IMG/VR virus record: IMGVR_UViG_3300007513_000073
Location: 1 to 44,624 of that record
Reading direction: 5' to 3' (one strand)
Source: a virus
DNA: 44,624 nucleotides
The notes under the pieces were generated by a model. The model saw nothing but the letters and a program-made list of their open reading frames with translations, did not search any database and was not told the DNA's origin. Positions 1-8,666 of this stretch are shown in pieces. Each line of letters begins with the position of its first letter. Positions within the stretch are counted from its first letter, which is position 1. The translations under genes and the position numbers were made by a program.

Positions 1-1782
1 TTCCTCTGCAAGCGTTTCTTTGTGACGCTCCATAATTGCACATAAAGTTGGAGCAGTCTCCAATTCACGCGCACGATTGATCATCGTATCAATTTGTGTT
101 GTTGCACCAATACCAGCACGAATATTTGTGGTTGCAACACCACGACGAACCGGTTGCTCGGACAGTCTAGCCAATGCAGCTTCCGCTGCCGCTAAACGTC
201 GCTCAATAGGCTCCACAGTAGTTTCAGTGGCCTTGGTCGGTTCCGGTACAGGCTCTTGAGCAATAGGCTCATTTGCCCGTGCTTCAAGGTTCTGTACCCG
301 CTCGACCAGCCCACCAATACTACGGTTAAGCATCTCTTCAAATTTGCTGATCATTTCATCAGACATTTCTGCTCCCGAATTAGTTTGGGTGGTTGGGTTG
401 GACCGAACCGCGCTTCCAAGAGCGTCTGTCGGATCTACGGATAAACTATTTGTATCTTGATCATCCTGCACTGTTTGAACAGAAACGTCAAGTGCACGTT
501 CTTCACTAACGCCATTGGACGAATTTTCTACCAAATCCTGCCCACTATCTCTATTCACAATTTCAGCATTATCGTTATCATCTGACATAAGATCATTCTC
601 CAGTATGGATTGAAGCTCCGGTGGCTGCTTATCGAATTTATCATAGTATTTAGAAATATTTTCGTACACCTTTTGCCGCTCGGAGTCTGGAATATCCACA
701 CCGCCACGGGCGCCATTTAGTGCGGCCATTGCAGCACTCACGCCCCTAAAAACAGCCCTTAACTCATCCCCATACATTCGTGCAATTGGTAATTTATACC
801 CAGACTTAACTTCTGCGTTCTCTGGATCGTACCACAAATGGGCTTTCCGATACATTTCCCAATTATCACCATCTGGTCCAAGAATTTCATTTTGTGATTT
901 TGTATTCCAAGCCCAACTATCATTTTCCGGCGCAAGAGGAAGATTTTGAAACGACACAACATCACGTTCATTTAATTCTACATTTGAACGACTCATTTCA
1001 TCATCATCTTTATCTTCATCTTCATGCTTCTCAAATACAACTGTAACCGTGCCATCTTCATTGTCAGAAACATCCACCACATGCCTATCTTCCGGCTTAA
1101 TTGCTTCTTGTAAACGACTACGCAAAGTATACAGCCCGCTTGAATCAGGATTTGCTGGTGCCCGCGTAAGGGCTAGGTGGTCAAGTTCTACATCATCCAC
1201 AATAACCCGCTCAACTTCATCTTCACTATTTGTGATGACCCTCACCGACAGAAACCATCCCCCAATAGACTGGCCCACTGGCTGTCCCAGCTCTAGTCTA
1301 TTCAATAGTTTGTCTGCCACTGCATCATCCGAGTAAAGCATTGACGTGACACGCAACACATATTGTGGCTCTAGCGAATTTGCTGCTCCAACAACTTCCG
1401 CCCGTTCAACATCACCCTTAATTGTGCGACCAATTACCTCATCCCACTCTACTGGGCGACCCATTCCGTTATTATGTCTTGGTAGCAGAGGAATACCATT
1501 TTCCATTTGGGTCTGCATACGAAGAAGTCCCTCACGAGACATTTCCGTACCATAAGAATCTACAGACGTAGAGCTTGCGGTGCCCTCAACTATTCGTCCA
1601 CCATATTTGTCATCTGGTTCGTCTGACAACCCATCTCGCTCTACTGGTGCGATCGACCGCGTTACCAGTTCAAGCGGAATAGAGATTTTCTCTCTACACT
1701 TAAAAGTTCTTACAACCTTTCCATCATCAGTAATGGTTGTTCCTGCATCATTTTGCTCTAACAAGCCACTTATAGTGTCCAT
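1..1782 (-). CDS. Prohead (capsid maturation) protease with long C-terminal extension, 3' end outside window
   Basis: This frame is open from an ATG at 1782 to the left edge with no stop, so 594 codons are visible and the C-terminus is missing. The first 200 or so residues look like the caudoviral prohead serine protease family, which cleaves scaffold and capsid during head maturation: PLLPRHNN near residue 98, GQSIGGWF near 165 and LDHLALTRAPANPDS near 195. Residues about 255-370 form a second recognisable module (NWEMYRKAHLWYD, then YKLPIARM, then AALNGARGGVDIP) that I know from other phage prohead-protease polypeptides. After an acidic linker, a predicted coiled coil follows (near residue 480, ERVQNLEAR and ERRLAAAEAALARL), as expected of a scaffold-like segment. 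A fusion to the capsid protein further left cannot be excluded. GGTGG precedes the start. It follows the portal gene, the usual order in head operons. Family call strong; role of the extension inferred. Confidence 0.85.
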   Translation of the reverse strand, partial: MDTISGLLEQNDAGTTITDDGKVVRTFKCREKISIPLELVTRSIAPVERDGLSDEPDDKYGGRIVEGTASSTSVDSYGTEMSREGLLRMQTQMENGIPLLPRHNNGMGRPVEWDEVIGRTIKGDVERAEVVGAANSLEPQYVLRVTSMLYSDDAVADKLLNRLELGQPVGQSIGGWFLSVRVITNSEDEVERVIVDDVELDHLALTRAPANPDSSGLYTLRSRLQEAIKPEDRHVVDVSDNEDGTVTVVFEKHEDEDKDDDEMSRSNVELNERDVVSFQNLPLAPENDSWAWNTKSQNEILGPDGDNWEMYRKAHLWYDPENAEVKSGYKLPIARMYGDELRAVFRGVSAAMAALNGARGGVDIPDSERQKVYENISKYYDKFDKQPPELQSILENDLMSDDNDNAEIVNRDSGQDLVENSSNGVSEERALDVSVQTVQDDQDTNSLSVDPTDALGSAVRSNPTTQTNSGAEMSDEMISKFEEMLNRSIGGLVERVQNLEARANEPIAQEPVPEPTKATETTVEPIERRLAAAEAALARLSEQPVRRGVATTNIRAGIGATTQIDTMINRARELETAPTLCAIMERHKETLAEE

Positions 1783-1898
1783 ATTACCACCAATTCGCTA
1801 GGTATTTGCATACGGGCACCTCAAGGGTGTCAGGTAGACCGTAGCCTATTTCTATATAATTCGTCAAGTTACGTTATCCAATCAAAAGAATTATACTA
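1783..1898. other. Intergenic gap between portal and protease genes
   Basis: This 116-base spacer is one of the few gaps in the packaging module. It is AT-rich toward the portal stop codon. I see no convincing terminator or promoter in it. Confidence 0.4.
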
Positions 1899-4328
1899 TT
1901 AGTTTAATGATTCCGCCAACCCACGGTCAACCTCTTGTTTTGTCCACAAAACAATCACACATCGGCACCGAGCACCACAAACTGTTCCCCCGCCCGGTTC
2001 AACTTTTAATGAGGTTAGTGGCCTAAATCCAGCGTTACCCTCAACCACACAAGTTGGGCATGTCCGGTTATCGCCAACTGATACCCATTCATAATACCAT
2101 TCAACCCGACCGTCTTCTGTAGTCGCTGTGCCAGCTGCAATCATCCCTTCCCGAAATAACTCATTTGCCAACGCAACAAGTTTGCCAGACCAGTTAGATA
2201 TACGAAATTCGTTCCTATCAAATATCTTTGCTGTAATCTCAACGGCAGTCTTGGCGGCGATCCCGGCTTCCGCACCCTTCGGCGTTGTAATATTAGGCTG
2301 CTCTGGATCTGTTCTTGTCTGCAAGTCAGACAAGTCTTTGCCTCGAGTTAATGCATCTACCATTAACATAAGTTCTGTTTTAATTACACCAAGCATACCC
2401 TCTGGGTTTGATAACCAAAACATGGCATCATCAGCATACATATCTGCACGCTCATTCCACATTTCAAATAAATCCTGACCAGCATACTTAATTACCGCAG
2501 ACTGCGAGATAGCCGCTGCCTCTCGATATAATGGTCTAGTAACAATAGACCACTGTGTTACTAACTTATCAATAAGTTTGGCCAACTCTCGTTGCACCAA
2601 GGGTGCTGCATACTGATCAATGGCCCCATCAATATAATGTGCACTAATAACCGACATGGCCGAATCTCTGGCCTCTAACCAAAACGGCGTAACTGCTCGT
2701 TTATAATTAATAGTGGTCCAGCCTAATGAGTTTAGATCCATTGATCTGTAGCCACTAAACTTACCTTCTGGTTGCCATTCGCTTGGGAGATCTTTTTCAA
2801 ACTCGTTAATGTTTGCTTTGCGAATTTGGTGCCCAACTACCTGTCCAGTTGATTCTGTAACCACTTCGCCGGGTGCATCCTCATCCTCTATTGGACCCGG
2901 TGACACCTTCCCACCATCTGGGACAACATCAAGCGGCTCGATGACCAAGCCGCCTACTGGACCCTCGGTAATCAATACATCCAATGGAATTGGACCCTGT
3001 GCGGTGTCAACCGTCGTTACGTCGCCATTAACTATAGGCAAGTAGCCCATTTCTTTTCTGACTTCATTTCTAGTAAGGACACCAATTCCAATAAGCCTTT
3101 GGTACTTTTGGGCTAACAGTTGAGCATCTTCCGCTGTTGGCCTCATCCCTCTATCAAACTCAAATGTTACAAGTCTTGCTAACTCTGAATCTCCAACAAC
3201 TAGTGGCAAAATACGAGTATTGATTTTTGCTTGTATCATTTCCAACATTGGCGTAACCAAGTGTGATGACGACACATCAATCTGCACTTGCGCCGTTGCA
3301 CGGGGCATTTCATCTGATGCACCCATCTCTACCGGCATAACTCCAAACACTCGCCACACTACTCGCCTGATTTGATCAATCAGTGTCTCAAATTCCAAGT
3401 CTTTAGGTGTACGGCGCAACTCTACCCATTTTGCACCAGCACCGGATGGATCTGGTGTAGTCAGGACTCGGATCTTTGTATCCTGCCCTTTAAGGTTAGT
3501 GAAATCCGAGCGGGCCTCTCTAGCCGCATTACCGGCAAGCCCAGTCAACACCAAGATTCCGGGTGGTATCTCATCAGCATCATAGGCAAGCATCAAGTGC
3601 TCTGACGAACGCATCAATGTGATTATTTCATTCACAATGGATTCAATCAGTGGATTACCATAACCGGCAGATGCATTGTTTGGAAACAATTGGAACATTA
3701 CCAATTCAGATGGCTTAAACGTCGGCCTGTTATCTGACTCATACGTTGTGCCCGTCATATTGTCCGATCCACCGGGAACAGTCTCTTGCTGATATTCTAT
3801 CAAACGACCATGCTCATCTATTACTGGCCTAATTGAAGAACCTAGAAGTGGAACCAGCTCTTGAAGCACACCTTTAGAATCATGTGCTAATTCAATAACT
3901 CCAGCATCATATACGAGCAGGTCTGTCAAAACCGCAGTCATAATATCTTGCCATGTGTCACCATTTTTATTTGGTGCCGACATAAAACGCTGGCAACGGG
4001 CAGATATTTCTGCTGCTTCTAAATAGTATTCACTATTCGGGTCTACTGTAGGACGTACCGTCCAATCAAATGTGGCCACACGACGAACTACAGAATCAAT
4101 ACAGGCCCGAACATCCGGCGTCCTACGATAAACAGACCAAAGCTCTGCATCCGATAAATATCTATCTGGACGAACATCACTTAAAAATGGGGTATCAATA
4201 CTGTATAAATTATTATTCGGAACGATACCCTTACGTTTTCTTATCTGGGGATGACTTAACCATCCACCAACAGATGGAACGTCCTTCCTTCTAACTACCG
4301 TAGTACCTGTACCAATAATACGGGCCAT
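1899..4328 (-). CDS. Portal protein fused to a MuF-type head morphogenesis domain
   Basis: The protein forms the dodecameric DNA gate at one capsid vertex. Residues about 20-450 resemble HK97/Mu-type portals: an N-terminal segment with RTPDVRACIDSVVRRVATFDW, then GYGNPLIESIVNEI, and DQIRRVVWRVFGVMPVEMG near residue 325, the canonical portal pattern. The C-terminal 250 residues end in a Cys-rich motif (CPTC near residue 755, then CGARCRC) that matches the SPP1 gp7/Mu F head-morphogenesis domain, usually a separate gene after the portal. At about 809 residues it is roughly as long as both proteins together. A TTG at 4340 also opens the frame, but ATG at 4328 has GGGGG five bases upstream and is preferred. 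It lies 32 bases after the terminase gene. Portal call strong, MuF fusion strong from the Cys pattern. Confidence 0.92.
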   Translation of the reverse strand: MARIIGTGTTVVRRKDVPSVGGWLSHPQIRKRKGIVPNNNLYSIDTPFLSDVRPDRYLSDAELWSVYRRTPDVRACIDSVVRRVATFDWTVRPTVDPNSEYYLEAAEISARCQRFMSAPNKNGDTWQDIMTAVLTDLLVYDAGVIELAHDSKGVLQELVPLLGSSIRPVIDEHGRLIEYQQETVPGGSDNMTGTTYESDNRPTFKPSELVMFQLFPNNASAGYGNPLIESIVNEIITLMRSSEHLMLAYDADEIPPGILVLTGLAGNAAREARSDFTNLKGQDTKIRVLTTPDPSGAGAKWVELRRTPKDLEFETLIDQIRRVVWRVFGVMPVEMGASDEMPRATAQVQIDVSSSHLVTPMLEMIQAKINTRILPLVVGDSELARLVTFEFDRGMRPTAEDAQLLAQKYQRLIGIGVLTRNEVRKEMGYLPIVNGDVTTVDTAQGPIPLDVLITEGPVGGLVIEPLDVVPDGGKVSPGPIEDEDAPGEVVTESTGQVVGHQIRKANINEFEKDLPSEWQPEGKFSGYRSMDLNSLGWTTINYKRAVTPFWLEARDSAMSVISAHYIDGAIDQYAAPLVQRELAKLIDKLVTQWSIVTRPLYREAAAISQSAVIKYAGQDLFEMWNERADMYADDAMFWLSNPEGMLGVIKTELMLMVDALTRGKDLSDLQTRTDPEQPNITTPKGAEAGIAAKTAVEITAKIFDRNEFRISNWSGKLVALANELFREGMIAAGTATTEDGRVEWYYEWVSVGDNRTCPTCVVEGNAGFRPLTSLKVEPGGGTVCGARCRCVIVLWTKQEVDRGLAESLN

Positions 4329-4360
4329 TCTAACCCCCAAACTATTTAACTATAACTTAT

Positions 4361-6007
4361 CTACGCAGAAAAATATCCACCACCACACTCGCTTACATCA
4401 TAAGCGATTCTGTCATAAATACCAGCATGTCGGTAGTGGTCCGGTGCCTTGCCCTCGGTCCAGACAATCCTACTCTTATTCTCGTTAAGCACTCTGACCG
4501 GCGCGCGCATTTGCTGTGACCAACCCAAAACAGTCAATGCGTCTTCTGGAAAGATTCTCGCACCATCTTTAATCTCATCAAATGTAGCATCAAATACCTG
4601 CGTCCTATCTACGGTTACAACTCGAGTTTTATAATTTAGCTTCATACCATACCGCTGCTGACCAACACGGGGCGTTGGGTGATACCGACATAGCCACACT
4701 TGGCAATTACCTTCTGTCTGAAACAAATCCCGAAGCTCCTGTGCCTTTCTCGTTTCTGGCATCGCGTCAATTACGCAACAGTCCACATGGTATCGCCTAA
4801 TAATATCTGCAATTTCATTAAATGTTCGTACTGCACCAATATGTTTAGCTGTTCGGACAGTCTTGCCGTTTTCATCCTCACTCACAATGCTCAAAGCAAA
4901 ATTTAATACTGAACCAACATCCACTCCAAGCGTAACGAGTCGTCCCAGATAATCTGAACCACCACCATAATCTAACGATTCACCGATAGATGCATTGTTT
5001 AACATCTCCATTGTAAGCCTAGATCCACTAAATTCAAATGGAACCCCCAACACCGATGTATAGAAAGTGGACAACATCTCACTGTGTCCTTGCGCACTCA
5101 TCCATTCCTTAAATAATGAGCGCAGATTTTCTGATGTAACATCTAATCGGCTAATCGTATAGCCACGCCAATGCTCTTCTGTTTTTTTAGCGACCCAACA
5201 CCCCTTTGCGGCTTCCCGATTAATTGGTTCCTTACATTTGATACAAATTGGCCGCACCCTACCATCACCGAAGCCCCTGTCTGTGTCTCGCAGTTGCCAG
5301 TCGCCCCTATCGTTCTTTTCGATTATATTTGCAAACCAATCAATCGGTTGCCAATGATTGCAGTGATCGCACTTGGTAAACCACGACCGCTGGTCGGTAT
5401 GCTCATATAATCTAGATACACCCACACGAGGCATCGTTGGGTTTCCTAACCTAAACATCTGTGGTGCTGTCGAAGCACGGAGTCGGTCTTTTGCTTTCGC
5501 CAAGTTTGCTGGATCACATTGATCAAATTCATCAATAACTAAAATATCAGCGGAAAATTCAATAAAATCAGAAACGGTATTGGAACCAAGAAACATCATT
5601 GCCCCATTACCAAATCTTTTTAGCTTTAAGTTACCGGAGCCTTTACCATCGACTCCAGCCCTTGCCTTATACGCCGGTACGGTCTGCAATAATGGGTCTA
5701 TTCTGTTCTGAACGAATCTATCTCTAATTGTGAATGTTGGCAGCACATAGGCACAAATTTTTCCGGCCCACCCAGCCCTCTCAAGAATTAGTTGGATAAA
5801 CAGTTCCGACAAGCCTGTCTGCACCGCCTTGCGTATATCTGCGCCAGGAAGTTTGGGAAGATCTGTATACAGTTCTACCAAGTAGGGCTTGTCCTTAAAA
5901 GACATCGGTGCCCCACGAGTATTCTGGTGTGTTGTCATGGCAAGGTGGAACAGTGGATAACGATTTACTACTTGCGACATTAACGAATGGTATGCATTAG
6001 AATCCAC
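4361..6007 (-). CDS. terL: Terminase large subunit (GpA-like)
   Basis: This is the ATP-driven DNA packaging motor and nuclease. The 548 residues match the lambda GpA-type family: an ATPase start near residue 40 (KAVQTGLSELF in the Walker A position), LPTFTIRDRF, and Walker B ILVIDEFDQCDP near 130. A zinc-binding insert typical of GpA follows (CDHC near 193 and CIKC near 235). The nuclease half has GVDVGS near 332, CVIDAMPE near 392 and PDHYRHAGIYDRIA near 525, supplying the acidic and His residues of the metal site. The start is GTG at 6007 with GGGGGT just upstream, sharing one base with the stop of the upstream gene. No canonical small subunit is recognised next to it; the 103-residue protein upstream is the positional candidate. 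Confidence 0.95.
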   Translation of the reverse strand: MDSNAYHSLMSQVVNRYPLFHLAMTTHQNTRGAPMSFKDKPYLVELYTDLPKLPGADIRKAVQTGLSELFIQLILERAGWAGKICAYVLPTFTIRDRFVQNRIDPLLQTVPAYKARAGVDGKGSGNLKLKRFGNGAMMFLGSNTVSDFIEFSADILVIDEFDQCDPANLAKAKDRLRASTAPQMFRLGNPTMPRVGVSRLYEHTDQRSWFTKCDHCNHWQPIDWFANIIEKNDRGDWQLRDTDRGFGDGRVRPICIKCKEPINREAAKGCWVAKKTEEHWRGYTISRLDVTSENLRSLFKEWMSAQGHSEMLSTFYTSVLGVPFEFSGSRLTMEMLNNASIGESLDYGGGSDYLGRLVTLGVDVGSVLNFALSIVSEDENGKTVRTAKHIGAVRTFNEIADIIRRYHVDCCVIDAMPETRKAQELRDLFQTEGNCQVWLCRYHPTPRVGQQRYGMKLNYKTRVVTVDRTQVFDATFDEIKDGARIFPEDALTVLGWSQQMRAPVRVLNENKSRIVWTEGKAPDHYRHAGIYDRIAYDVSECGGGYFSA

Positions 6008-6318
6008 TATACCCCCAAAATACGCACTGGTTCGGGCTTATCGCCAATCACGCGCCAAACCTCATAGTGGTGTCCATTCTCATCTTTATATACTTGAATA
6101 CACAAACCAGCACGCCCAACAAAAGCCGTTCGTGATGCTGCCATCCGTGCAACTTCCAGTAGGTGCGAAAGTGTTTTCACATCCACATAAAACCGCACAT
6201 CCCTACCTGCCTCTGGTCCACCAAACACCGTTTCCCGCACAAGCTCATGCTGGTTGGCTCGTTGCAGCGGATTATGATTTACTTTTAGCTGATACTTTGG
6301 ATCTAGCGGATTCGACAT
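6007..6318 (-). CDS. Hypothetical protein upstream of terminase
   Basis: A 103-residue protein that I do not recognise. Its N-terminal half is polar and the C-terminal half (AFVGRAGLCIQVYKDE and then HHYEVWRVIGD) looks like a small beta-rich fold. AGGGAG precedes the ATG at 6318. It overlaps the methyltransferase gene upstream and the terminase start downstream (TAGTG). Its position right before the large terminase would suit a small terminase subunit, but there is no helix-turn-helix that I can see, so this is only a positional guess. Confidence 0.75.
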   Translation of the reverse strand: MSNPLDPKYQLKVNHNPLQRANQHELVRETVFGGPEAGRDVRFYVDVKTLSHLLEVARMAASRTAFVGRAGLCIQVYKDENGHHYEVWRVIGDKPEPVRILGV

Positions 6319-6881
6319 ATTTTCTCCCTTTCACGCTGACGCATTTCAAACTTTGAACGCATAGGTATATCAATACTATTCGGTGCTTCATTCCCGAACA
6401 CATCCCACCCATCATCACTGTCTCTCGCAAACATTTCCAGCTTATTTTGGGTTGGAAACATCTTGCTTATTAATTTCCTAAAAATTTTTGGCTTTACGCT
6501 ATGGGCACCCTTCTCTATCGAATAGTGCTGCCGAACATTCTGGGCACCTCGCGGTTTTGGAATGTTTCCACGTTTGCCGACGAGTACCAGCTCGCACATT
6601 GGCATTGTGTATTTTCCAAATGCGGGACGCTTCTTGTTCCAGATAAAGGCTATTGTTCTATACTTAAAGCCCCAAGCTGCCATTAACTCCAACGAATCCT
6701 CGAGCAAGGCTCCGCTGCTCCACATAAACAACAATGAGTTGTCGTCAGAAATACCTTCTACATTCATACGCTTCATTTCATCAAGCGGCATCGTACAATA
6801 TTCTTGTTGCCCCATAGTTGGGGCTGACGGTCTACCATAAGACCACGGGGGATCTGCATAGATAACCCCGTACTTTTTCAT
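6303..6881 (-). CDS. MT-A70-family adenine methyltransferase
   Basis: A 192-residue member of the MT-A70 family of N6-adenine methyltransferases, which transfer a methyl group from SAM to adenine. The catalytic motif IV DPPW lies at residues 10-13 (VIYADPPWSYG), followed by the family pattern of MPLDEMKRM and then SLLFMWSSGALLEDSLELMAAWGF. Further on come WNKKRPAFGKY, a basic loop with GNIPKPRG, and KMFPTQNKLEMFARD near the C-terminus. In phages such enzymes usually modify DNA and protect it from restriction; RNA cannot be excluded from sequence. It overlaps the upstream gene by four bases and the next gene by 16, so translation is coupled. The substrate motif is unknown. Confidence 0.9.
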   Translation of the reverse strand: MKKYGVIYADPPWSYGRPSAPTMGQQEYCTMPLDEMKRMNVEGISDDNSLLFMWSSGALLEDSLELMAAWGFKYRTIAFIWNKKRPAFGKYTMPMCELVLVGKRGNIPKPRGAQNVRQHYSIEKGAHSVKPKIFRKLISKMFPTQNKLEMFARDSDDGWDVFGNEAPNSIDIPMRSKFEMRQREREKICRIR

Positions 6882-7426
6882 GACCGGGCCACTACTGTTA
6901 AACCATTATTGTTATCAAAATGTTCTTTGATAAACCACTCTTGGTGCAGTTCCATAAATTCGTACAACGCTGGCATTAATCCACGCCCCTTACTGTTACC
7001 CATATCAGTAAATCCATAAATTTGCGTATCATGCAATATAATATACTTTGAAACCTTGCTTCCATGCTTGGCAAGTTCGGCCTGTAGCTGCCCATAGCTA
7101 TGATGAGTATCAATGAATAGCAATTCAGTCTCTTCAATCTCCACCTTACGGGTATCACCAAGAATAAATGTATAATTTATCCCTGCATCTTTAGTAACCG
7201 AATTTAGTAACTTGTGATCTCCACCAGCAAATGCCGGATGCGTAATATCAATTGAAACCATCTTCTCTGGTCTGCCAGCAAGCAGCCCATAGGTACTAAC
7301 GATCGACCTCACTCCCATTTCTGTCACATGAGAGCACTCCTCCGCATATCTCTTTAATGTAGGAAGATGCTCGTTAATATCACTGCGCTGTTTGCATTTC
7401 AATTCATATACTTCATCAAGATTCAT
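6878..7426 (-). CDS. Class I SAM-dependent methyltransferase-like protein
   Basis: About 182 residues. The core has a Rossmann pattern: VTEMGVRSIVSTYGLL (motif I region), MVSIDITHP (motif II acidic residue), FILGDTRKVEI, LLFIDTHHSYGQLQAEL, then YIILHDTQIYG. The D-T-H-H and ILHD pieces recall the methyltransferase-24/cephalosporin-hydroxylase-like group that acts on small molecules or sugars rather than DNA. I chose ATG at 7426 because GAGGGGAAAA lies directly before it; an upstream in-frame start at 7465 lies deep inside the neighbouring FmdB-like gene. It overlaps the next gene by four bases. The substrate is unknown. Confidence 0.78.
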   Translation of the reverse strand: MNLDEVYELKCKQRSDINEHLPTLKRYAEECSHVTEMGVRSIVSTYGLLAGRPEKMVSIDITHPAFAGGDHKLLNSVTKDAGINYTFILGDTRKVEIEETELLFIDTHHSYGQLQAELAKHGSKVSKYIILHDTQIYGFTDMGNSKGRGLMPALYEFMELHQEWFIKEHFDNNNGLTVVARS

Positions 7427-7625
7427 TTTTCCCCTCACCGGAAGTTTTAAGTCCGTACCCATCACGGAACCAACCGCGACCCTTTAAGATGAAACCAGAC
7501 GCACTAATCATCTTACGGGCCTCTCCCGCCCCACAGTCTGGACACTGTGGGTCCGCATCTCCGAACTTCATTAGCTTTTCAAAAGCAGCATTACACGACG
7601 AACACCTATACTCGTAGATCGGCAT
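7416..7625 (-). CDS. FmdB-family zinc ribbon protein
   Basis: This small protein starts MPIYEYRCSSC and has CPDCG about 20 residues later, the exact pattern of the FmdB/CxxC-CxxC regulatory protein family. It should bind one zinc ion. The ATG at 7625 shares a base with the stop of the upstream methyltransferase (TAATG), which fixes the start; an in-frame start at 7667 would add 14 unrelated residues. The 69 residues end with a basic glycine-rich tail (GRGWFRDGYG). FmdB-like proteins are common in phages and their role is unclear. Function beyond zinc binding is not inferred. Confidence 0.85.
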   Translation of the reverse strand: MPIYEYRCSSCNAAFEKLMKFGDADPQCPDCGAGEARKMISASGFILKGRGWFRDGYGLKTSGEGKNES

Positions 7626-8185
7626 TAGTCTTCCAGAACACGGAAAATACCAATGGCGTCCTTCCAATGATCTCTGGGATCAATATAACTCTCGAGCAAC
7701 TTCACATTATCTACCCAAGACTCCAGAGCTGGGTACGCACCCGATAAGAACCTCCATCGGTCTGGACGACAATGCTCATTGCCAGAAGAAGGCGTACAAA
7801 TATAAATCAAGCCACCGGGCTGAACGACCCGCGCCATTTCCTTAAAGGTTTCCCAAAACGCCGCATCATGCTCGAAGCAAGACGTGGAAACAACCACATG
7901 AAACTCATTATCCTCAAACGGCATCGAACCATGCGTGGAAACAACGTCCACACCCGGCCCCTTCCGTATATCTAAACCCACATACTCGTAATAAGGTATC
8001 TCGGATAGATTCTTAAAAAGTGGCCTCAAAGTACCATTTACATCATAACTACCAACATCAAGTATCCGAACCTTTGGACGATCTTCTGTTGGAGTAGTTG
8101 GACCCCGCTGACCGGCCAACTCTGCTAAATACTTGCCATACTTTACCGCAAACTTATTTGCGTTCTGTTTCGCAGAACCATGCAC
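7625..8185 (-). CDS. SAM-dependent methyltransferase (Methyltransf_11-like)
   Basis: About 186 residues with a full class I methyltransferase core: VRILDVGSYDVNG (SAM-binding motif I), YEYVGLDIRKGPGVDVV (motif II), MPFEDNEFHVVVSTSCFEHD and ARVVQPGGLIYICTPSSG. That layout is typical of ubiE/Methyltransf_11 enzymes acting on small molecules or glycans. The frame opens with TTG at 8197 without a ribosome site; GTG at 8185 has GGAGAGCG before it and is preferred. The gene sits in a run with an FmdB protein and a second SAM enzyme, so these may form one biochemical step. The substrate is unknown. Confidence 0.83.
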   Translation of the reverse strand: MHGSAKQNANKFAVKYGKYLAELAGQRGPTTPTEDRPKVRILDVGSYDVNGTLRPLFKNLSEIPYYEYVGLDIRKGPGVDVVSTHGSMPFEDNEFHVVVSTSCFEHDAAFWETFKEMARVVQPGGLIYICTPSSGNEHCRPDRWRFLSGAYPALESWVDNVKLLESYIDPRDHWKDAIGIFRVLED

Positions 8186-8200
8186 ACCGCTCTCCAATCA

Positions 8201-8416
8201 TTAAAGCTGATTAACAACTAGAGCTTCTTTAGCTCTAACAAGATCACCATAGGTAATAGTAAACTCACCCCGGCAACATATAACAACATCTGCGTGGTCT
8301 TCATCACCCGGTTGCGCCATGTCTGCAAACGGACGCAGAGCAGTCACCATATAGTCTTCACTATTATTTGAAGCAATCGAAAATACCGTCTTCGGTGTTG
8401 TCTTTTTCCGTGCCAT
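8201..8416 (-). CDS. Small hypothetical protein
   Basis: A 71-residue protein with no recognised family. It has a basic N-terminus (ARKKTTPKT) and a compact mixed-charge body ending in a short helix (RAKEALVVNQL). The ATG at 8416 has a perfect AGGAGG seven bases upstream, so translation is well supported. It lies four bases before the methyltransferase frame in the same transcript. Confidence 0.75.
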   Translation of the reverse strand: MARKKTTPKTVFSIASNNSEDYMVTALRPFADMAQPGDEDHADVVICCRGEFTITYGDLVRAKEALVVNQL

Positions 8417-8461
8417 TACATCCTCCTATACAGGTGCATAGTAACAGATAATGGCAACTAA

Positions 8462-8665
8462 TCAAACTTCACAATTGTTATCTACATCCGCCACCCAATC
8501 GGCCATTCGTTCAACGACCGCCGTGGTGTTCCTGTAAGTTTTAATCTTAAATTCTCCGTCTACAAACTCTACTTGTATCCAGTTCTCATTGTCGATAACC
8601 ACATATACCTTCTCCACTTGGTCGATATTCTTTACATCAGTTTGAACCTTCATATTATTACCCAT
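8462..8665 (-). CDS. Small hypothetical protein
   Basis: A 67-residue acidic protein without a recognised family. It alternates beta-like segments (VYVVIDNENWIQVEFVDGEF) with a C-terminal helix and a terminal Cys. GAGGAG precedes the ATG at 8665, which lies one base after the stop of the HNH gene, so it belongs to the same operon. Confidence 0.72.
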   Translation of the reverse strand: MGNNMKVQTDVKNIDQVEKVYVVIDNENWIQVEFVDGEFKIKTYRNTTAVVERMADWVADVDNNCEV

Positions 8666-8666
8666 A

